Shown here one piece after another: positions 1 to 8,261 of a stretch of DNA of 64,000 nt (position 1 is the first letter of the stretch; each line of letters starts with the position of its first letter). The DNA is taken from positions 62,001-126,000 of the forward strand of contig NZ_QEKH01000013.1 of the NCBI RefSeq assembly GCF_003096415.1, given 5' to 3'. The position numbers and the translations under genes are program-made. The notes beneath the pieces are model-generated. The model ran no database searches, had not been told where the DNA came from, and was given only the letters and a program-made list of their open reading frames with translations. The DNA comes from Victivallis vadensis. GTDB taxonomy: Bacteria > Verrucomicrobiota > Lentisphaeria > Victivallales > Victivallaceae.

Positions 1-219
1 CTTTGGAGTCCACACATAGGACCCCAGGTTGTCGGCCATCATCTGGAGCATCTCCTGCTTCGTGAACAAACCGTAATTCTCGATCACCTCCATCAGCGGC
101 TTGCCGGAGCGCTCGACTTCCTCGACCACATCGTGGAGCTGCTCACGCAGCTGCGGATGGACGCTCGCACGTTCGTTGACCAGAAGGTCGATCAGGGCTG
201 AACTTTCAATATCAAGCAT
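1..219 (-). CDS. Second GspE/PilB-type ATPase, N-terminal fragment (runs off the window)
   Basis: The first 73 residues of a protein read leftward from an ATG at 219 and continue past the window edge. The fragment is helical and charged and contains a KPLMEVIENYGLFTK segment followed by an MLQMMADNLG helix. This resembles the N-terminal MshEN-type domain of type II secretion/type IV pilus ATPases and parallels residues 10-70 of the upstream PilB. It starts 15 bases after the pilB stop, so the two are probably co-transcribed. The ATPase core lies outside the window, so family membership is inferred from this domain and from position only. A tandem pair of PilB-like ATPases would be compatible with a pilus or pseudopilus system. 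Confidence 0.6.
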   Translation of the reverse strand, partial: MLDIESSALIDLLVNERASVHPQLREQLHDVVEEVERSGKPLMEVIENYGLFTKQEMLQMMADNLGSYVWTPK

Positions 220-234
220 TTTTCTACCCGTGCC

Positions 235-1959
235 TCAGTTTTCATCCATCAAAGTAACGAAGATCACCTCTTCCAGCGTCGAGATGCCGGCTTCGGCTTT
301 GCGCATCGCATCCTCGCGCAGCGAACGCATTCCCGCCAGACGGGCCGCTTCGCGGATCACGCCGGTGGATTCATTCGCGAAGATCAGCCGTGCCATGTCT
401 TCGGTCACCTGGAAAATTTCATAAATACCGATACGCCCCTTGTAGCCGGTGTTGCCGCACCGCTTGCATCCGGCCCCCTTGTAAAACTGGTGATTGGCCA
501 GATACTCGTCGGAAAGGCGGAGCATCTTGATCTCCGACTTGGTCGGCGTGTACGGCTGCTTGCACTCCGGGCAGATCCGGCGCAGCAGCCGCTGCGCCAT
601 CACCGCCCGCAACGCGGTCGCCACCAGAAACGGCTTCACTCCCATGTCCACCAGTCGGGTGATCGCACCCGGGGCGTCGTTGGTGTGCAGCGTACTGAAC
701 ACCAGGTGGCCGGTAAGCGCCGCGTTGATCGCGATTTCAGCGGTTTCCAAGTCGCGGATCTCACCGACCATGATGATATTCGGCGCCTGGCGGAGCATGG
801 AGCGCAGCGCCGCGGAAAAGGTCATATCCACATGCCGGTCCACCTGCACCTGGTTGATGCCGGCGAGCTGGTATTCAACCGGGTCCTCCACCGTGATCAG
901 CTTGCGGCTGGTGGTGTTGATCGTATTCAGGAACGCGTACAGCGAAGTGGTCTTGCCGGAACCGGTCGGGCCGGTCACCAGAAAGATGCCGTCCGGATAG
1001 TTGATGATCCTGTTGACCATTTCAAGGTCGTCCGCATAGAAGCCGAGCTTCGGAATGTCGAGCTGGATGCTCGCCTTGTCCAGAATACGCATGACGATAC
1101 TCTCGCCGTGGGTGGTCGGAATCGACGACACGCGCAGGTCGATATCCTTATCCCCGACCGTCACCTGGATGCGCCCGTCCTGCGGAATCCGCTTTTCGGT
1201 AATGTCCAGCCGGGCCATGATCTTCACGCGGCTGGTGAAGTTCGCCTGCATGAATTTCGGCGGGCCGTCCACCTCGCGCAGCGCGCCGTCCACCCGGTAG
1301 CGGACGCGGTAGCGCTTTTCCATCGGTTCGAGGTGAATATCCGACGCTTTCATCTTGTAGGCGTCGATGATCAGCATCGTGACCAGGCGGATGATCGGAG
1401 CGTTTTCGTCGTCGTCGGCTTCGGCGTCCCCCAACGCGCTGGTGTTCTCGCCGTTTTCGATGATCATGTCGGCATCGCCGATCGCGTTGTCGTCGACATA
1501 ATGCTTGACCTGCTCGGATTCATCCGCATAGTGCTTCAGAATCTGTTTCTCGATCTGGCTCTGCGGCGCGACCACCGCATCGACGTCTCCGCCGAGAATA
1601 TAGCGAATCGTATCGAGCGTCTCCATATCGGAGGGGTCGCTCATCGCGACGGTCAGGATGTTGTCGTGCTTCGCGACCGGCACCACCCGGTAGTGCTGCA
1701 CCACGTCGGGGCCGAGCGCATCGATCACCCCCTGCGGAATATCGAAGCTGGAAATATCGACCAGCTCCATTCCGTACTGTTGCGCAAGCATCGCGAGCAG
1801 CTCCTGCTCCTGAATCACGCCGTTTTTCTTCAGAATATCGACGGCGTCCGTCAATCCGCCGGTCGTCTCCGCTTCCTCGCGGGCTTTTGCCACCTGCTCC
1901 GGCGTCACCATGCCGTATTCTTCGAGCAGACTGAGCACGTATTCGGTATCTCTGGCCAA
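235..1959 (-). CDS. pilB: Type IV pilus assembly / type II secretion ATPase (PilB/GspE)
   Basis: Cytoplasmic hexameric ATPase that powers pilus or pseudopilus extension. The 574-residue length is normal. The N-terminal MshEN-like domain (about 1-150) is followed by the ATPase core with a Walker A motif GPTGSGKTTS near residue 330, an Asp box, and a Walker B/His region containing MVGEIRDLETAEIA near 395. A four-cysteine zinc site (CPEC, then CKRCG) near 465-505 is typical of PilB/GspE. The reading frame opens with TTG at 1959, with a GGGGG stretch about 7 bases upstream; an internal ATG at about 1911 is possible. The protein is relevant to the four prepilin-like proteins elsewhere in the window, although no prepilin peptidase or PilC is seen here. 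Confidence 0.93.
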   Translation of the reverse strand: MARDTEYVLSLLEEYGMVTPEQVAKAREEAETTGGLTDAVDILKKNGVIQEQELLAMLAQQYGMELVDISSFDIPQGVIDALGPDVVQHYRVVPVAKHDNILTVAMSDPSDMETLDTIRYILGGDVDAVVAPQSQIEKQILKHYADESEQVKHYVDDNAIGDADMIIENGENTSALGDAEADDDENAPIIRLVTMLIIDAYKMKASDIHLEPMEKRYRVRYRVDGALREVDGPPKFMQANFTSRVKIMARLDITEKRIPQDGRIQVTVGDKDIDLRVSSIPTTHGESIVMRILDKASIQLDIPKLGFYADDLEMVNRIINYPDGIFLVTGPTGSGKTTSLYAFLNTINTTSRKLITVEDPVEYQLAGINQVQVDRHVDMTFSAALRSMLRQAPNIIMVGEIRDLETAEIAINAALTGHLVFSTLHTNDAPGAITRLVDMGVKPFLVATALRAVMAQRLLRRICPECKQPYTPTKSEIKMLRLSDEYLANHQFYKGAGCKRCGNTGYKGRIGIYEIFQVTEDMARLIFANESTGVIREAARLAGMRSLREDAMRKAEAGISTLEEVIFVTLMDEN

Positions 1960-2068
1960 ACCTCTACCCCCGGTAACTGTGTGCCGACCCGGTTCCGGTG
2001 ATGCGGATCGGCGAATTCCAATTTAAAATTTACTCTTACTGAGAAGTTAATACTTCGGAGCCGAAAAT

Positions 2069-3271
2069 TCAAGCGACAGACACGATATCTGCGACGATTT
2101 TTTCGATTACCTCCGGATATCCCGGAATTTTCAGCTCCTCCGCCTCCGCCAGCGGTTCCGGGACCGCCGTCGAAGGCTGGCTCGGCGCGAACACCGTACA
2201 GCTGTCCGGCACCTGCACGTTGGAGAGCTCCAGCGTGCCGATCTCCCCGGCAATCCGGATCGATTCGAGCTTGTCCGCCCCGACCAGCGGACGCAGCACC
2301 AGCATATCGACCGCCCGGTTGATCGTATTCATGTTCACGATGGTCTGGCTGGCGACCTGTCCGACCGCCTCGCCGGTCACCAGCGCGCGGCAGCCGGTGT
2401 TTTTCGCGACCTGTTCGGCGATCCGCAGCATCGCACGCCGGTAGAGCACGGTGCGGAACCGTTCATTGCAGTTGTCGCGGATCAGCTTCTGCATCGGCGC
2501 GAGGTTGCACAAGTGCAGTACGCCATGCTGCTGGAACGTATTCAGATGCTCAGCAATCCCCCTGACCTTATCCACCGTTTCCGGCGGCGTATAGGGCGCG
2601 CTGTGGAAGGTGATGAAGTCGGTCGGGCAGCCGCGCTTCATGATCTGCCACGCCGCCACCGGTGAATCGATCCCTCCGGAAAGCAGGGTCAGCACCTTCG
2701 GGTTACTGCCGACCGGCAAGCCGCCGGGACAGGGATACTGGTGCCAGAAAAGCGCCGCGAATTCGTCGCGCACCTCGCAGCCCAGCGTCACTTCGGCGTG
2801 CTTCAGGTCGATCCTGAACCTGCCGTCGCCGAACTTCTTCGCCAGACTGGTCACCAGGTCGATTTCAATCTCCTGCGAGCGGAACGGAAACCGTTTGTTG
2901 CTGCGGCGGGCGCGCACCCGGAAGGTCACGCACTCTTTTTCCGCCAGCACCGGCCCGAGTTCTTCGGGAGCCATCTCCAGCGCGGCGCGGCGGATCGCAT
3001 CCATATCCACCGGCAGCCGGACCACCGGGGAAAAGGATTCCAGCCCGAAGGTTCCGGCGATGCGCGGCCGGATCGCATCCAGCTCCTCCGCCGAAAATGC
3101 GCCGCCATCGGCGCGGTCGATCCAGATGCGCCCCCGCACCCGGTGAACCCTGCAGATTCCGAGCTCTTTAAGCTGGTGTTTGAGATTATCCACCAGGCAC
3201 CGCTCGAACATATTGCGGTTGTTGCCTTTGGTGGCGATTTCGTGATAGCGGCAGATGATGCAGTTGTACAT
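2069..3271 (-). CDS. thiI: tRNA 4-thiouridine synthase ThiI
   Basis: ThiI uses ATP to activate U8 of tRNA for thiolation and can also pass sulfur to the thiazole of thiamine. The 400-residue protein shows a ferredoxin-like plus THUMP N-terminal half (RYHEIATKGNNR at the start, FRVRARRSNKRFPFRSQEI near 120-140) and then the PP-loop ATP-pyrophosphatase motif LLSGGIDSPVAAW near residue 195. It lacks the C-terminal rhodanese domain found in enterobacterial ThiI, as in many other bacteria, so a separate sulfur carrier is presumably used. It is divergent from rsmE across a 140-base spacer containing the rsmE promoter. Confidence 0.93.
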   Translation of the reverse strand: MYNCIICRYHEIATKGNNRNMFERCLVDNLKHQLKELGICRVHRVRGRIWIDRADGGAFSAEELDAIRPRIAGTFGLESFSPVVRLPVDMDAIRRAALEMAPEELGPVLAEKECVTFRVRARRSNKRFPFRSQEIEIDLVTSLAKKFGDGRFRIDLKHAEVTLGCEVRDEFAALFWHQYPCPGGLPVGSNPKVLTLLSGGIDSPVAAWQIMKRGCPTDFITFHSAPYTPPETVDKVRGIAEHLNTFQQHGVLHLCNLAPMQKLIRDNCNERFRTVLYRRAMLRIAEQVAKNTGCRALVTGEAVGQVASQTIVNMNTINRAVDMLVLRPLVGADKLESIRIAGEIGTLELSNVQVPDSCTVFAPSQPSTAVPEPLAEAEELKIPGYPEVIEKIVADIVSVA

Positions 3272-3335
3272 GGAAACGAGATACTCCGTTGATTCAAAAC
3301 AAAAAAATCCGCTTCAAAGATAGCCTCCCGACCGC

Positions 3336-3364
3336 TAAAATTCAAATCAGAACATTGAATTTTA
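3336..3364. promoter_or_regulatory. Perfect 10-bp inverted repeat overlapping the rsmE -35
   Basis: The arms taaaattcaa (3336-3345) and ttgaatttta (3355-3364) are exact inverse copies separated by 9 bases. The right arm contains the -35 hexamer of the predicted rsmE promoter. It could be an operator; no regulator is known. Confidence 0.4.
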
Positions 3365-3383
3365 ACGGTTTACAGGTTAGATT
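3355..3383 (+). promoter_or_regulatory. Sigma-70-type promoter for rsmE
   Basis: TTGAAT (3355-3360) and TAGATT (3378-3383) are separated by 17 bases. Transcription would begin near 3390, which favours the ATG at 3412 over the one at 3391 as the rsmE start. Confidence 0.55.
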
Positions 3384-3411
3384 ATCAAAAATGGAGATGT
3401 GGATACGGATC

Positions 3412-4101
3412 ATGCACAGTTTTTTCTGCAACACACTGGGAAAGGCCGGCGAACCGGTCGAACTGGCGAAGCGCGAAAGCGATCACCTGTTCAAGACGCT
3501 GCGCGCCGCTCCCGGCGACACCGTCGAACTGCTGGACGGGCGCGGCGGACGCGCGCTCGCGACGGTGCAGCCGGGACGGGTGCTGCTGACCGTCTCCCGG
3601 GAACAGGTCCCGGAGCCGGAAACCGGACTGCTGCTTTATACCGCCGTGCCGCGCAAGGCCAAATTCGACACGCTGCTCAAGCAGGCCGCCGAACTCGGAG
3701 TGCGGGAGATCCGCCTGCTGCTCTGCGAGCGTTCCGTCGCGGCCCCGGAGGGGAGCGACCGCTGGGAAACGCTGCTGCAGGAGGGGTGCAAGCAATCCGG
3801 GAATCCGTTCCTGCCGAAGATTGCGCCGCCGGTAAAGCTGGCCGCCGCGCTGGCGGAATTTTCCGGAACCGGTTACTTCGGCGCAGTGGAAAATCCCGGC
3901 GCCGAGGCGCCCCGGCCCGCCGCCGGAAACGTCGCATGGTTCGTCGGCCCGGAAGGGGGCTTCACCGCCGCCGAGGAGGAGGCGATGGCGCACGCGAACA
4001 TCCATGCGCTGAACCTCGGCCCCTATGTGCTCCGGCTGGAAACCGCCGCCGTCTGCGGGCTGGCGGTACTCCGCCGGATGATCACGGAGGCGGGCCGATG
4101 A
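3412..4101 (+). CDS. rsmE: 16S rRNA m3U1498 methyltransferase RsmE
   Basis: SPOUT-family methyltransferase that modifies U1498 of 16S rRNA. The 229-residue protein starts MHSFFCNT, like the MHRFF start of the family, which is why the ATG at 3412 was chosen rather than in-frame upstream ATGs at 3289 and 3391. The C-terminal trefoil-knot motifs are present: WFVGPEGGFTAAEEE near 178-192 and LNLGPYVLRLETAA near 203-216. The stop codon overlaps the start of the next gene in ATGA, so the two are translationally coupled. Confidence 0.93.
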   Translation: MHSFFCNTLGKAGEPVELAKRESDHLFKTLRAAPGDTVELLDGRGGRALATVQPGRVLLTVSREQVPEPETGLLLYTAVPRKAKFDTLLKQAAELGVREIRLLLCERSVAAPEGSDRWETLLQEGCKQSGNPFLPKIAPPVKLAAALAEFSGTGYFGAVENPGAEAPRPAAGNVAWFVGPEGGFTAAEEEAMAHANIHALNLGPYVLRLETAAVCGLAVLRRMITEAGR

Positions 4102-4781
4102 AATATGGACTCCTTTTCGCAATCCTGCTGCTGTTCGCGACCGGCTGCGGCCAGAGCGATCCGGCCCGACACCCGATGATGCTCAAGGGCGACCAGTACC
4201 GCAAAGAGGGCAACTTCGAGCTCGCCGAGAAATTTTACCTGAAATTCGTGGAGCAGCGCCCCGATTCGGCGCTCGGCCACCGGACGCTGGCCACGTTGTA
4301 CGATGAATCGCTGGCCGATCCGGCGGCGGCGCTCTACCATTACAATATGTTCCTGCGCCTCGACCCGCATTCGCCGGACCGGGAGCTGATCGAGGGCTAC
4401 CGCAGGCTCGCCCGAGCCAAGCTGCTGCGCGCCCTGACCCGCGAGGAGCTGCCGACGCCGCCGGACGACGAGCTGGCGATGCTCCGGAAAGAAAATAAGG
4501 TGCTGCGCGACCGGCTGGATTCGCTCAAGCGGCTGCTGCTCAACCAGCAACGCGCCATTGCACAGTTGAAAAGCGCGGCGGCCGCACCACAGCCGCCGCC
4601 GGTTCCGCAAGTTCCGGGCGAGCGCAGTTATACTGTTCAACCGGGAGACACACCGGGTAAAATCGCCCGACAGTTCTACGGTTCCGCCAATAAATACCGG
4701 ATCATCATGGAAGCGAACAACCTCGGCAGCAGTACCGGGCTGCGGGTCGGGCAGGTGCTGAAAATCCCCGCTTCGGAATAG
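4098..4781 (+). CDS. Lipoprotein with TPR-like region, coiled coil and LysM domain
   Basis: A 227-residue protein with an N-terminal lipoprotein signal (MKYGLLFAILLLFATGC, lipobox Cys near residue 17). Residues 25-85 read like two TPR units (DQYRKEGNFELAEKFYLKF; ALYHYNMFLRLDPHSPDRE). Residues 110-160 form a charged coiled coil with a Pro/Ala linker. The last 55 residues are a LysM domain (SYTVQPGDTPGKIARQFYG, ending VGQVLKIP) that binds peptidoglycan. It is probably attached to a membrane and bridges to the wall. It overlaps rsmE by 4 bases and is followed 13 bases later by a second lipoprotein. Exact function unknown. Confidence 0.85.
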   Translation: MKYGLLFAILLLFATGCGQSDPARHPMMLKGDQYRKEGNFELAEKFYLKFVEQRPDSALGHRTLATLYDESLADPAAALYHYNMFLRLDPHSPDRELIEGYRRLARAKLLRALTREELPTPPDDELAMLRKENKVLRDRLDSLKRLLLNQQRAIAQLKSAAAAPQPPPVPQVPGERSYTVQPGDTPGKIARQFYGSANKYRIIMEANNLGSSTGLRVGQVLKIPASE

Positions 4782-4794
4782 AGGAGAACAAACA

Positions 4795-5352
4795 ATGAAA
4801 CCAATGCGATTGCTGATGCTGCCGATGCTCGTTCTGGGGCTGGGCGGCTGCGTGCTGATGGGACCGAGTTACACGGAGCCGGTCGACTTCGACCTCGGGG
4901 TTCCGGCGGCGGAAGCGGTCAAACCGGCGGCGTTGCCGATCCGGTTCGGGGTGTTCCGCAACCTGTCCGGCTCCAACCGGGGATTTCTGGTGCGCGAAAG
5001 CGGCGACCGGCTCTCTTCCGACGAATACAACCGCTGGCTGCTGAGCCCGGAGCTGCTGTTGCAGCGGCGAATCCGCACCGAACTGCCGGACCCGGCGGGA
5101 GAGATGGGAAAAAGCGTGCGCCTGAATGCGACGATCTACCGGTTTGAATTCGACCGGGCGCGGCATACCGCGGTTTTGAGTGTGGAGTTTTCGGGGAAAG
5201 CCGGGGATGTGACGGAACGGACTTCGCAGCTCACGTACGAAACACCGTATGAGGGGGATGCACCGGAGGCGGCGGCGAAAGCGATGGCGGTAAATGCCGA
5301 AAAAGCGGCGCAAGCGGTAAGGGAACTGATCGCTTCCCTCTCAAAAAAATAA
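4795..5352 (+). CDS. Lipoprotein, possibly PqiC/ABC-transport auxiliary type
   Basis: A 185-residue protein with a clear lipoprotein signal (MKPMRLLMLPMLVLGLGGC, Cys at 19). The mature part has short beta strands, the phrase SSDEYNRWLLSPELLLQRRI near 70-90, and alternating strands near 105-150. This pattern resembles the auxiliary lipoproteins (PqiC-like, DUF330-like) of MlaD/PqiB transporters, in which an RW pair precedes a helix; the assignment is tentative. No MCE or ABC partner is adjacent. The last codons and the stop fall inside the first copy of a 30-base direct repeat, so the C-terminus may have been re-made by repeat insertion. The upstream neighbour is a LysM lipoprotein, suggesting an envelope role. 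Confidence 0.6.
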   Translation: MKPMRLLMLPMLVLGLGGCVLMGPSYTEPVDFDLGVPAAEAVKPAALPIRFGVFRNLSGSNRGFLVRESGDRLSSDEYNRWLLSPELLLQRRIRTELPDPAGEMGKSVRLNATIYRFEFDRARHTAVLSVEFSGKAGDVTERTSQLTYETPYEGDAPEAAAKAMAVNAEKAAQAVRELIASLSKK

Positions 5353-5401
5353 ATAAAAAAGAACAGGCGACCTCAAAAAATAAATAAAAAAAGAACAGGC
5401 G
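5340..5401. repeat. Tandem 30-bp A-rich direct repeat
   Basis: Copies at 5340-5369 and 5372-5401 share ctcaaaaaa...taaat...gaacaggcg and differ only in A-run lengths. The first copy contains the stop codon of the upstream lipoprotein gene; the second leads straight into the GC-rich palindromic repeat region. Confidence 0.75.
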
Positions 5402-6209
5402 GCTTGCCGCCGTCGCCACCGGCAGCTTGCCGGACGCGGTCCAGCGGCGGAACGCTGGTCGCAGTGCGGAGGACCGCGCAGGTGCGGCCCGGAGCACAGC
5501 GAAATGCAAGATCCGCGAATGCGGACCGCAACCGGAACAGTACCGCTCGGCGGAGCGCACGACAGTTTCAAATGAGCGAAGCAAGTTTGAAACTGTCGGT
5601 TCTGAGCGCGGAGCCGCCGCAAGGGGCGGCAACGGTTGTTTATAATTGAAGATACGGCCACGCGGGGGCATGAGCCTCCCACGACGTGAAGCGCCTTTGG
5701 AATACTTTAAACCGGGTAAACTTTTTAAGTGGCGAAGAAAACAGTCTTACAGGAAACCGGTGCTGGAAGTATGAGTTCATTGGGGTTGGGGGTAGTGACA
5801 CTCAGAAGGAAGTATTTATACTGTCAGATAAATCAGTCAGACAGGGAAAAAAACGGCAAAGTTGCAGAACTCAGCATCGCTTTTCGGTAGCCGTAAAGGT
5901 GATGGCGGCGGCAACGCGCTTACCGCCGGAAACAAAAATTCGCGTTGCTTATTTTTGATTCCGGCAAGCGCTTTTGCGCGGGTGGTATCGTTGCGGTTGC
6001 GGTCCGCATTCGCGGACCTTGCATTTCGTCTGCTTCTGAGCTGCGCAGGCGCAGCTCGACAGCAGCCGACCAGCGTTCCGCCGCTGGACCGCGTCCCCGT
6101 AGCACGGGGCGGCGACGCCGCTAAAGCGGCTGTTATTTTAGATTTTTATTTTTGGGAGAGCTGGACCGCGTCCGGCAAGCTGCCGGTGGCGTAAGCCGCC
6201 TTTGGCGGA
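5398..6209. repeat. Intergenic element bounded by long mosaic inverted repeats
   Basis: This stretch of about 900 bases before thyX has no convincing gene. The left arm (5412-5540) reappears inverted in the right arm (5980-6192). Matching blocks include ccaccggcagcttgccgg with its flanks at 5417-5444 against 6163-6191, the block at 5438-5460 against 6069-6095, and a block of about 38 bases at 5499-5536 against 5995-6035 with two or so mismatches. Small perfect hairpins are embedded: 5398-5411, 5419-5433, 5561-5597 (12-bp stem gacagtttcaaa, 13-base loop), 6117-6130, 6172-6186 and 6197-6209. The core (about 5640-5950) is richer in A+T. It looks like a REP/MITE-type composite; no transposase is present. 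Confidence 0.7.
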
Positions 6210-6258
6210 TTTATTTTTGTTTTTTATTTTTTCATTTTTAATCATAGGAGAAAGTTTC

Positions 6259-6954
6259 ATGGAACACCTCAACGTCCCCCCCGCCAATCATGTCAAAGTC
6301 CTCGACGGCCAGGGCTGGGTCGGCCTGATCGACCACCTCGGCAGCGAAGCCACCATCGTCAACGCCGCCCGCGTCTCCTTCGGCAAGCTCAAGTCCAGCA
6401 TGGACGAGCGCGACGTGAAGCTGCTCGACTACCTGATCGACAACCGCCACACCAGCCCGCTGGAGCATGTGGTGTTCACGTTCAGCGTACACTGCCCGCT
6501 GTTCATCCGCGGCCAGTGGCACCGTCACCGCACCTGGAGCTACAACGAAATCTCCCGCCGCTACACCGAGATCGACATGGAGTTCTACACCCCCGGCACG
6601 CTGCGCCGCCAGTCCGAAAACAACCGGCAGGCCTCCTTCCTCGATCCGGATTTCAAGGGCGACGACCTCAAGGCGCAGATCGACGCCCACAACCGGGCCA
6701 GCCTCGCCCTCTATGAGAAACTGCTCGGCGCCGGCGTCTGCCGCGAACAGGCCCGCGGCGTGCTGCCGCAGAATATGATGGTCACTTTCTGGGGAACCGT
6801 CGACCTCTCCAATCTGCTCCACTTCCTCGAACTGCGCGACAGCGACCACGCCCAGGCCGAAATCCGCGAATACGCCGAAGCGATCAAGAAGCTGATCAAG
6901 CCGATCGTGCCGAATGTGGCCGCCTATTACGAGAAGAAAGGCCAGGTCTGGTAA
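6259..6954 (+). CDS. thyX: Flavin-dependent thymidylate synthase ThyX
   Basis: ThyX makes dTMP from dUMP with methylene-tetrahydrofolate, FAD and NADPH, in place of ThyA. The 231-residue protein carries the signature RHRxxSxNExSxR as RHRTWSYNEISR at residues 89-100. The ATG at 6259 was chosen because it follows an AGGAG at 6246-6250 with 8-base spacing; the frame is open farther upstream to 6202 through repeat-derived sequence that is not expected to be coding. The pdxA start follows the thyX stop directly, so the two probably share a transcript. Confidence 0.96.
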   Translation: MEHLNVPPANHVKVLDGQGWVGLIDHLGSEATIVNAARVSFGKLKSSMDERDVKLLDYLIDNRHTSPLEHVVFTFSVHCPLFIRGQWHRHRTWSYNEISRRYTEIDMEFYTPGTLRRQSENNRQASFLDPDFKGDDLKAQIDAHNRASLALYEKLLGAGVCREQARGVLPQNMMVTFWGTVDLSNLLHFLELRDSDHAQAEIREYAEAIKKLIKPIVPNVAAYYEKKGQVW

Positions 6955-6955
6955 T

Positions 6956-7894
6956 ATGAATACGCTCCCGGTCATCGCGATCACCATGGGGGACCCCGCC
7001 GGAATCGGCCCCGAACTCGCCGTTCGGGCCGCCGACGATTTCCGCTGGTCGGACCGCTGCCGCTTCGTGATCTACGGCGAACCCTCCATCCTCGCCGAAG
7101 CGGCAAGACGGTGGACCCACGGACGGCTTCCCGAAGTCGTTTCAGCCGGGACGCTCCCGTTCGCCGAGCTGGAAATCGGCAAGGCCGCCGCCCGCTGCGG
7201 CAAGCTCGCCTACGACGCGCTGACCCTAGCCACACAGGATGCGATCGCCGGCAAAGTCGCCGCGATCGTAACCGCCCCGATGAACAAGTATTCGGTGAAC
7301 CTCGCCGGAATCCCCTTCACCGGCCACACCGAGCGCATCGCCGAACTCTGCGGCTGCCGCGACTTCGTGATGATGCAGTCCTCCGGCAGGCTGCGCGTGG
7401 TATTCGTGACCACCCATATCGCACTGGCGGAAGTCCCCCGGCAGGTCACGCCCGGCCGGATTGTGACCGTCGCGAAGCTGCTCGACGAAGTGATCCGGCG
7501 CGAGGGCGTGCCGCATCCGAAGCTCGCCGCCGCCGCGATCAATCCCCACGCCGGCGAAAACGGCTGCATGGGAACCGAAGATGAAACCGTCACCAAGCCC
7601 GCCCTCGCCGCGCTGCGTGAACAAAGAATCGATATCGACGGTCCCTTTCCCCCCGATACGCTGTTCATCGAATCCACCCGCGAGCGTTACGACGGGATCG
7701 TTTCGATGTATCACGACCAGGGGCACATCCCCTTCAAGATGCTTGCGTTCAATTCGGGGGTGAACTCCACGCTCGGACTGCCGATCGTCCGTACCAGCCC
7801 CGACCACGGCACCGCCTTCGACATCGCCTGGCGCGGCGTCGCCGATCCGGGCAGCTTCTACGCCGCCATCGACACGGCCATCCGCCGCGCGTAA
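6956..7894 (+). CDS. pdxA: 4-hydroxythreonine-4-phosphate dehydrogenase PdxA
   Basis: NAD-dependent oxidation of 4-phosphohydroxy-threonine in DXP-dependent pyridoxal 5'-phosphate synthesis; the product is used by PdxJ, which is also encoded in this window (51751-52470). The 312-residue protein shows ITMGDPAGIGPE near the N-terminus, the metal site region FTGHTERIAE near 125, and the C-terminal signatures YHDQGHIPFK and GLPIVRTSPDHGTAFDIA. The ATG at 6956 abuts the thyX stop (TAATATG). The gene faces the symporter gene across a repeat-filled spacer. Confidence 0.96.
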   Translation: MNTLPVIAITMGDPAGIGPELAVRAADDFRWSDRCRFVIYGEPSILAEAARRWTHGRLPEVVSAGTLPFAELEIGKAAARCGKLAYDALTLATQDAIAGKVAAIVTAPMNKYSVNLAGIPFTGHTERIAELCGCRDFVMMQSSGRLRVVFVTTHIALAEVPRQVTPGRIVTVAKLLDEVIRREGVPHPKLAAAAINPHAGENGCMGTEDETVTKPALAALREQRIDIDGPFPPDTLFIESTRERYDGIVSMYHDQGHIPFKMLAFNSGVNSTLGLPIVRTSPDHGTAFDIAWRGVADPGSFYAAIDTAIRRA

Positions 7895-7932
7895 CTTTAC
7901 CCCGTGCCGGAACGTGCCTCCGGCGCCGGGTA

Positions 7933-7969
7933 CGGTTTTGAATTTTTGCTGCGTAAAAATTCAAAACCG
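7933..7969. terminator. 15-bp hairpin after pdxA
   Basis: Perfect stem cggttttgaattttt (7933-7947) with its complement at 7955-7969 and a 7-base loop. It lies 38 bases after the pdxA stop. There is no U-tract after it, so termination is only one possibility. Confidence 0.4.
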
Positions 7970-7997
7970 GGGGTATTAATAATGGGTTGCGTGAGGC

Positions 7998-8261
7998 CTA
8001 TCGGCCATTTGCCGCACCGGCACGTTGCCGGTCGTGATCCAACGGTGAAACCGTCGGCCGTCGGAGACAGTCACGGCAGCGGCAGCTTGCCGCCGCGAAG
8101 CGCCCAGCTGCCGGAGCCTGATTGCAAATCAGGCCGCGTAGCACACAAGGTCTGCCGACCGACAGGGCGGACAGACCCGCCTGCCTTCAAAACGGCAGGC
8201 TTTCCCCACGGCTCACCTCCGAAGGCCAAGGGGTAGAGTGAAATCTATCGGTCATTTACCG
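7998..8261. repeat. Dispersed structured repeat, copy A (between convergent genes)
   Basis: The stretch between pdxA and the symporter gene has no coding sequence. It contains the REP-like hairpins accggca-cgt-tgccggt (8016-8032) and gcggca-gct-tgccgc (8079-8093), a stem-loop gcctgatt-gca-aatcaggc (8116-8134) and a stem-loop gcctgcc-ttcaaaac-ggcaggc (8179-8200). The last two and the sequence between them recur at about 85% identity at 13257-13340 (copy B). A 17-base direct repeat ctatcggYcatttRccg occurs at 7998-8014 and 8245-8261; the second copy supplies the last codon and the stop of the symporter gene. Confidence 0.7.

Noticed and set aside
490-2001. 503-codon plus-strand open frame over pilB
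   Set aside because: Antisense shadow; pilB on the other strand has all family motifs.
5686-5958. 90-codon open frame in the repeat element
   Set aside because: No ribosome site, starts in a structured stretch, and the product lacks protein-like composition; treated as non-coding.
8116-8134. tRNA-Cys gene suggested by the TTGCAAA anticodon-like arm (also 13257-13275)
   Set aside because: No GGTTCGA-type T-arm, no D-arm and no acceptor pairing at the needed distances in either copy.
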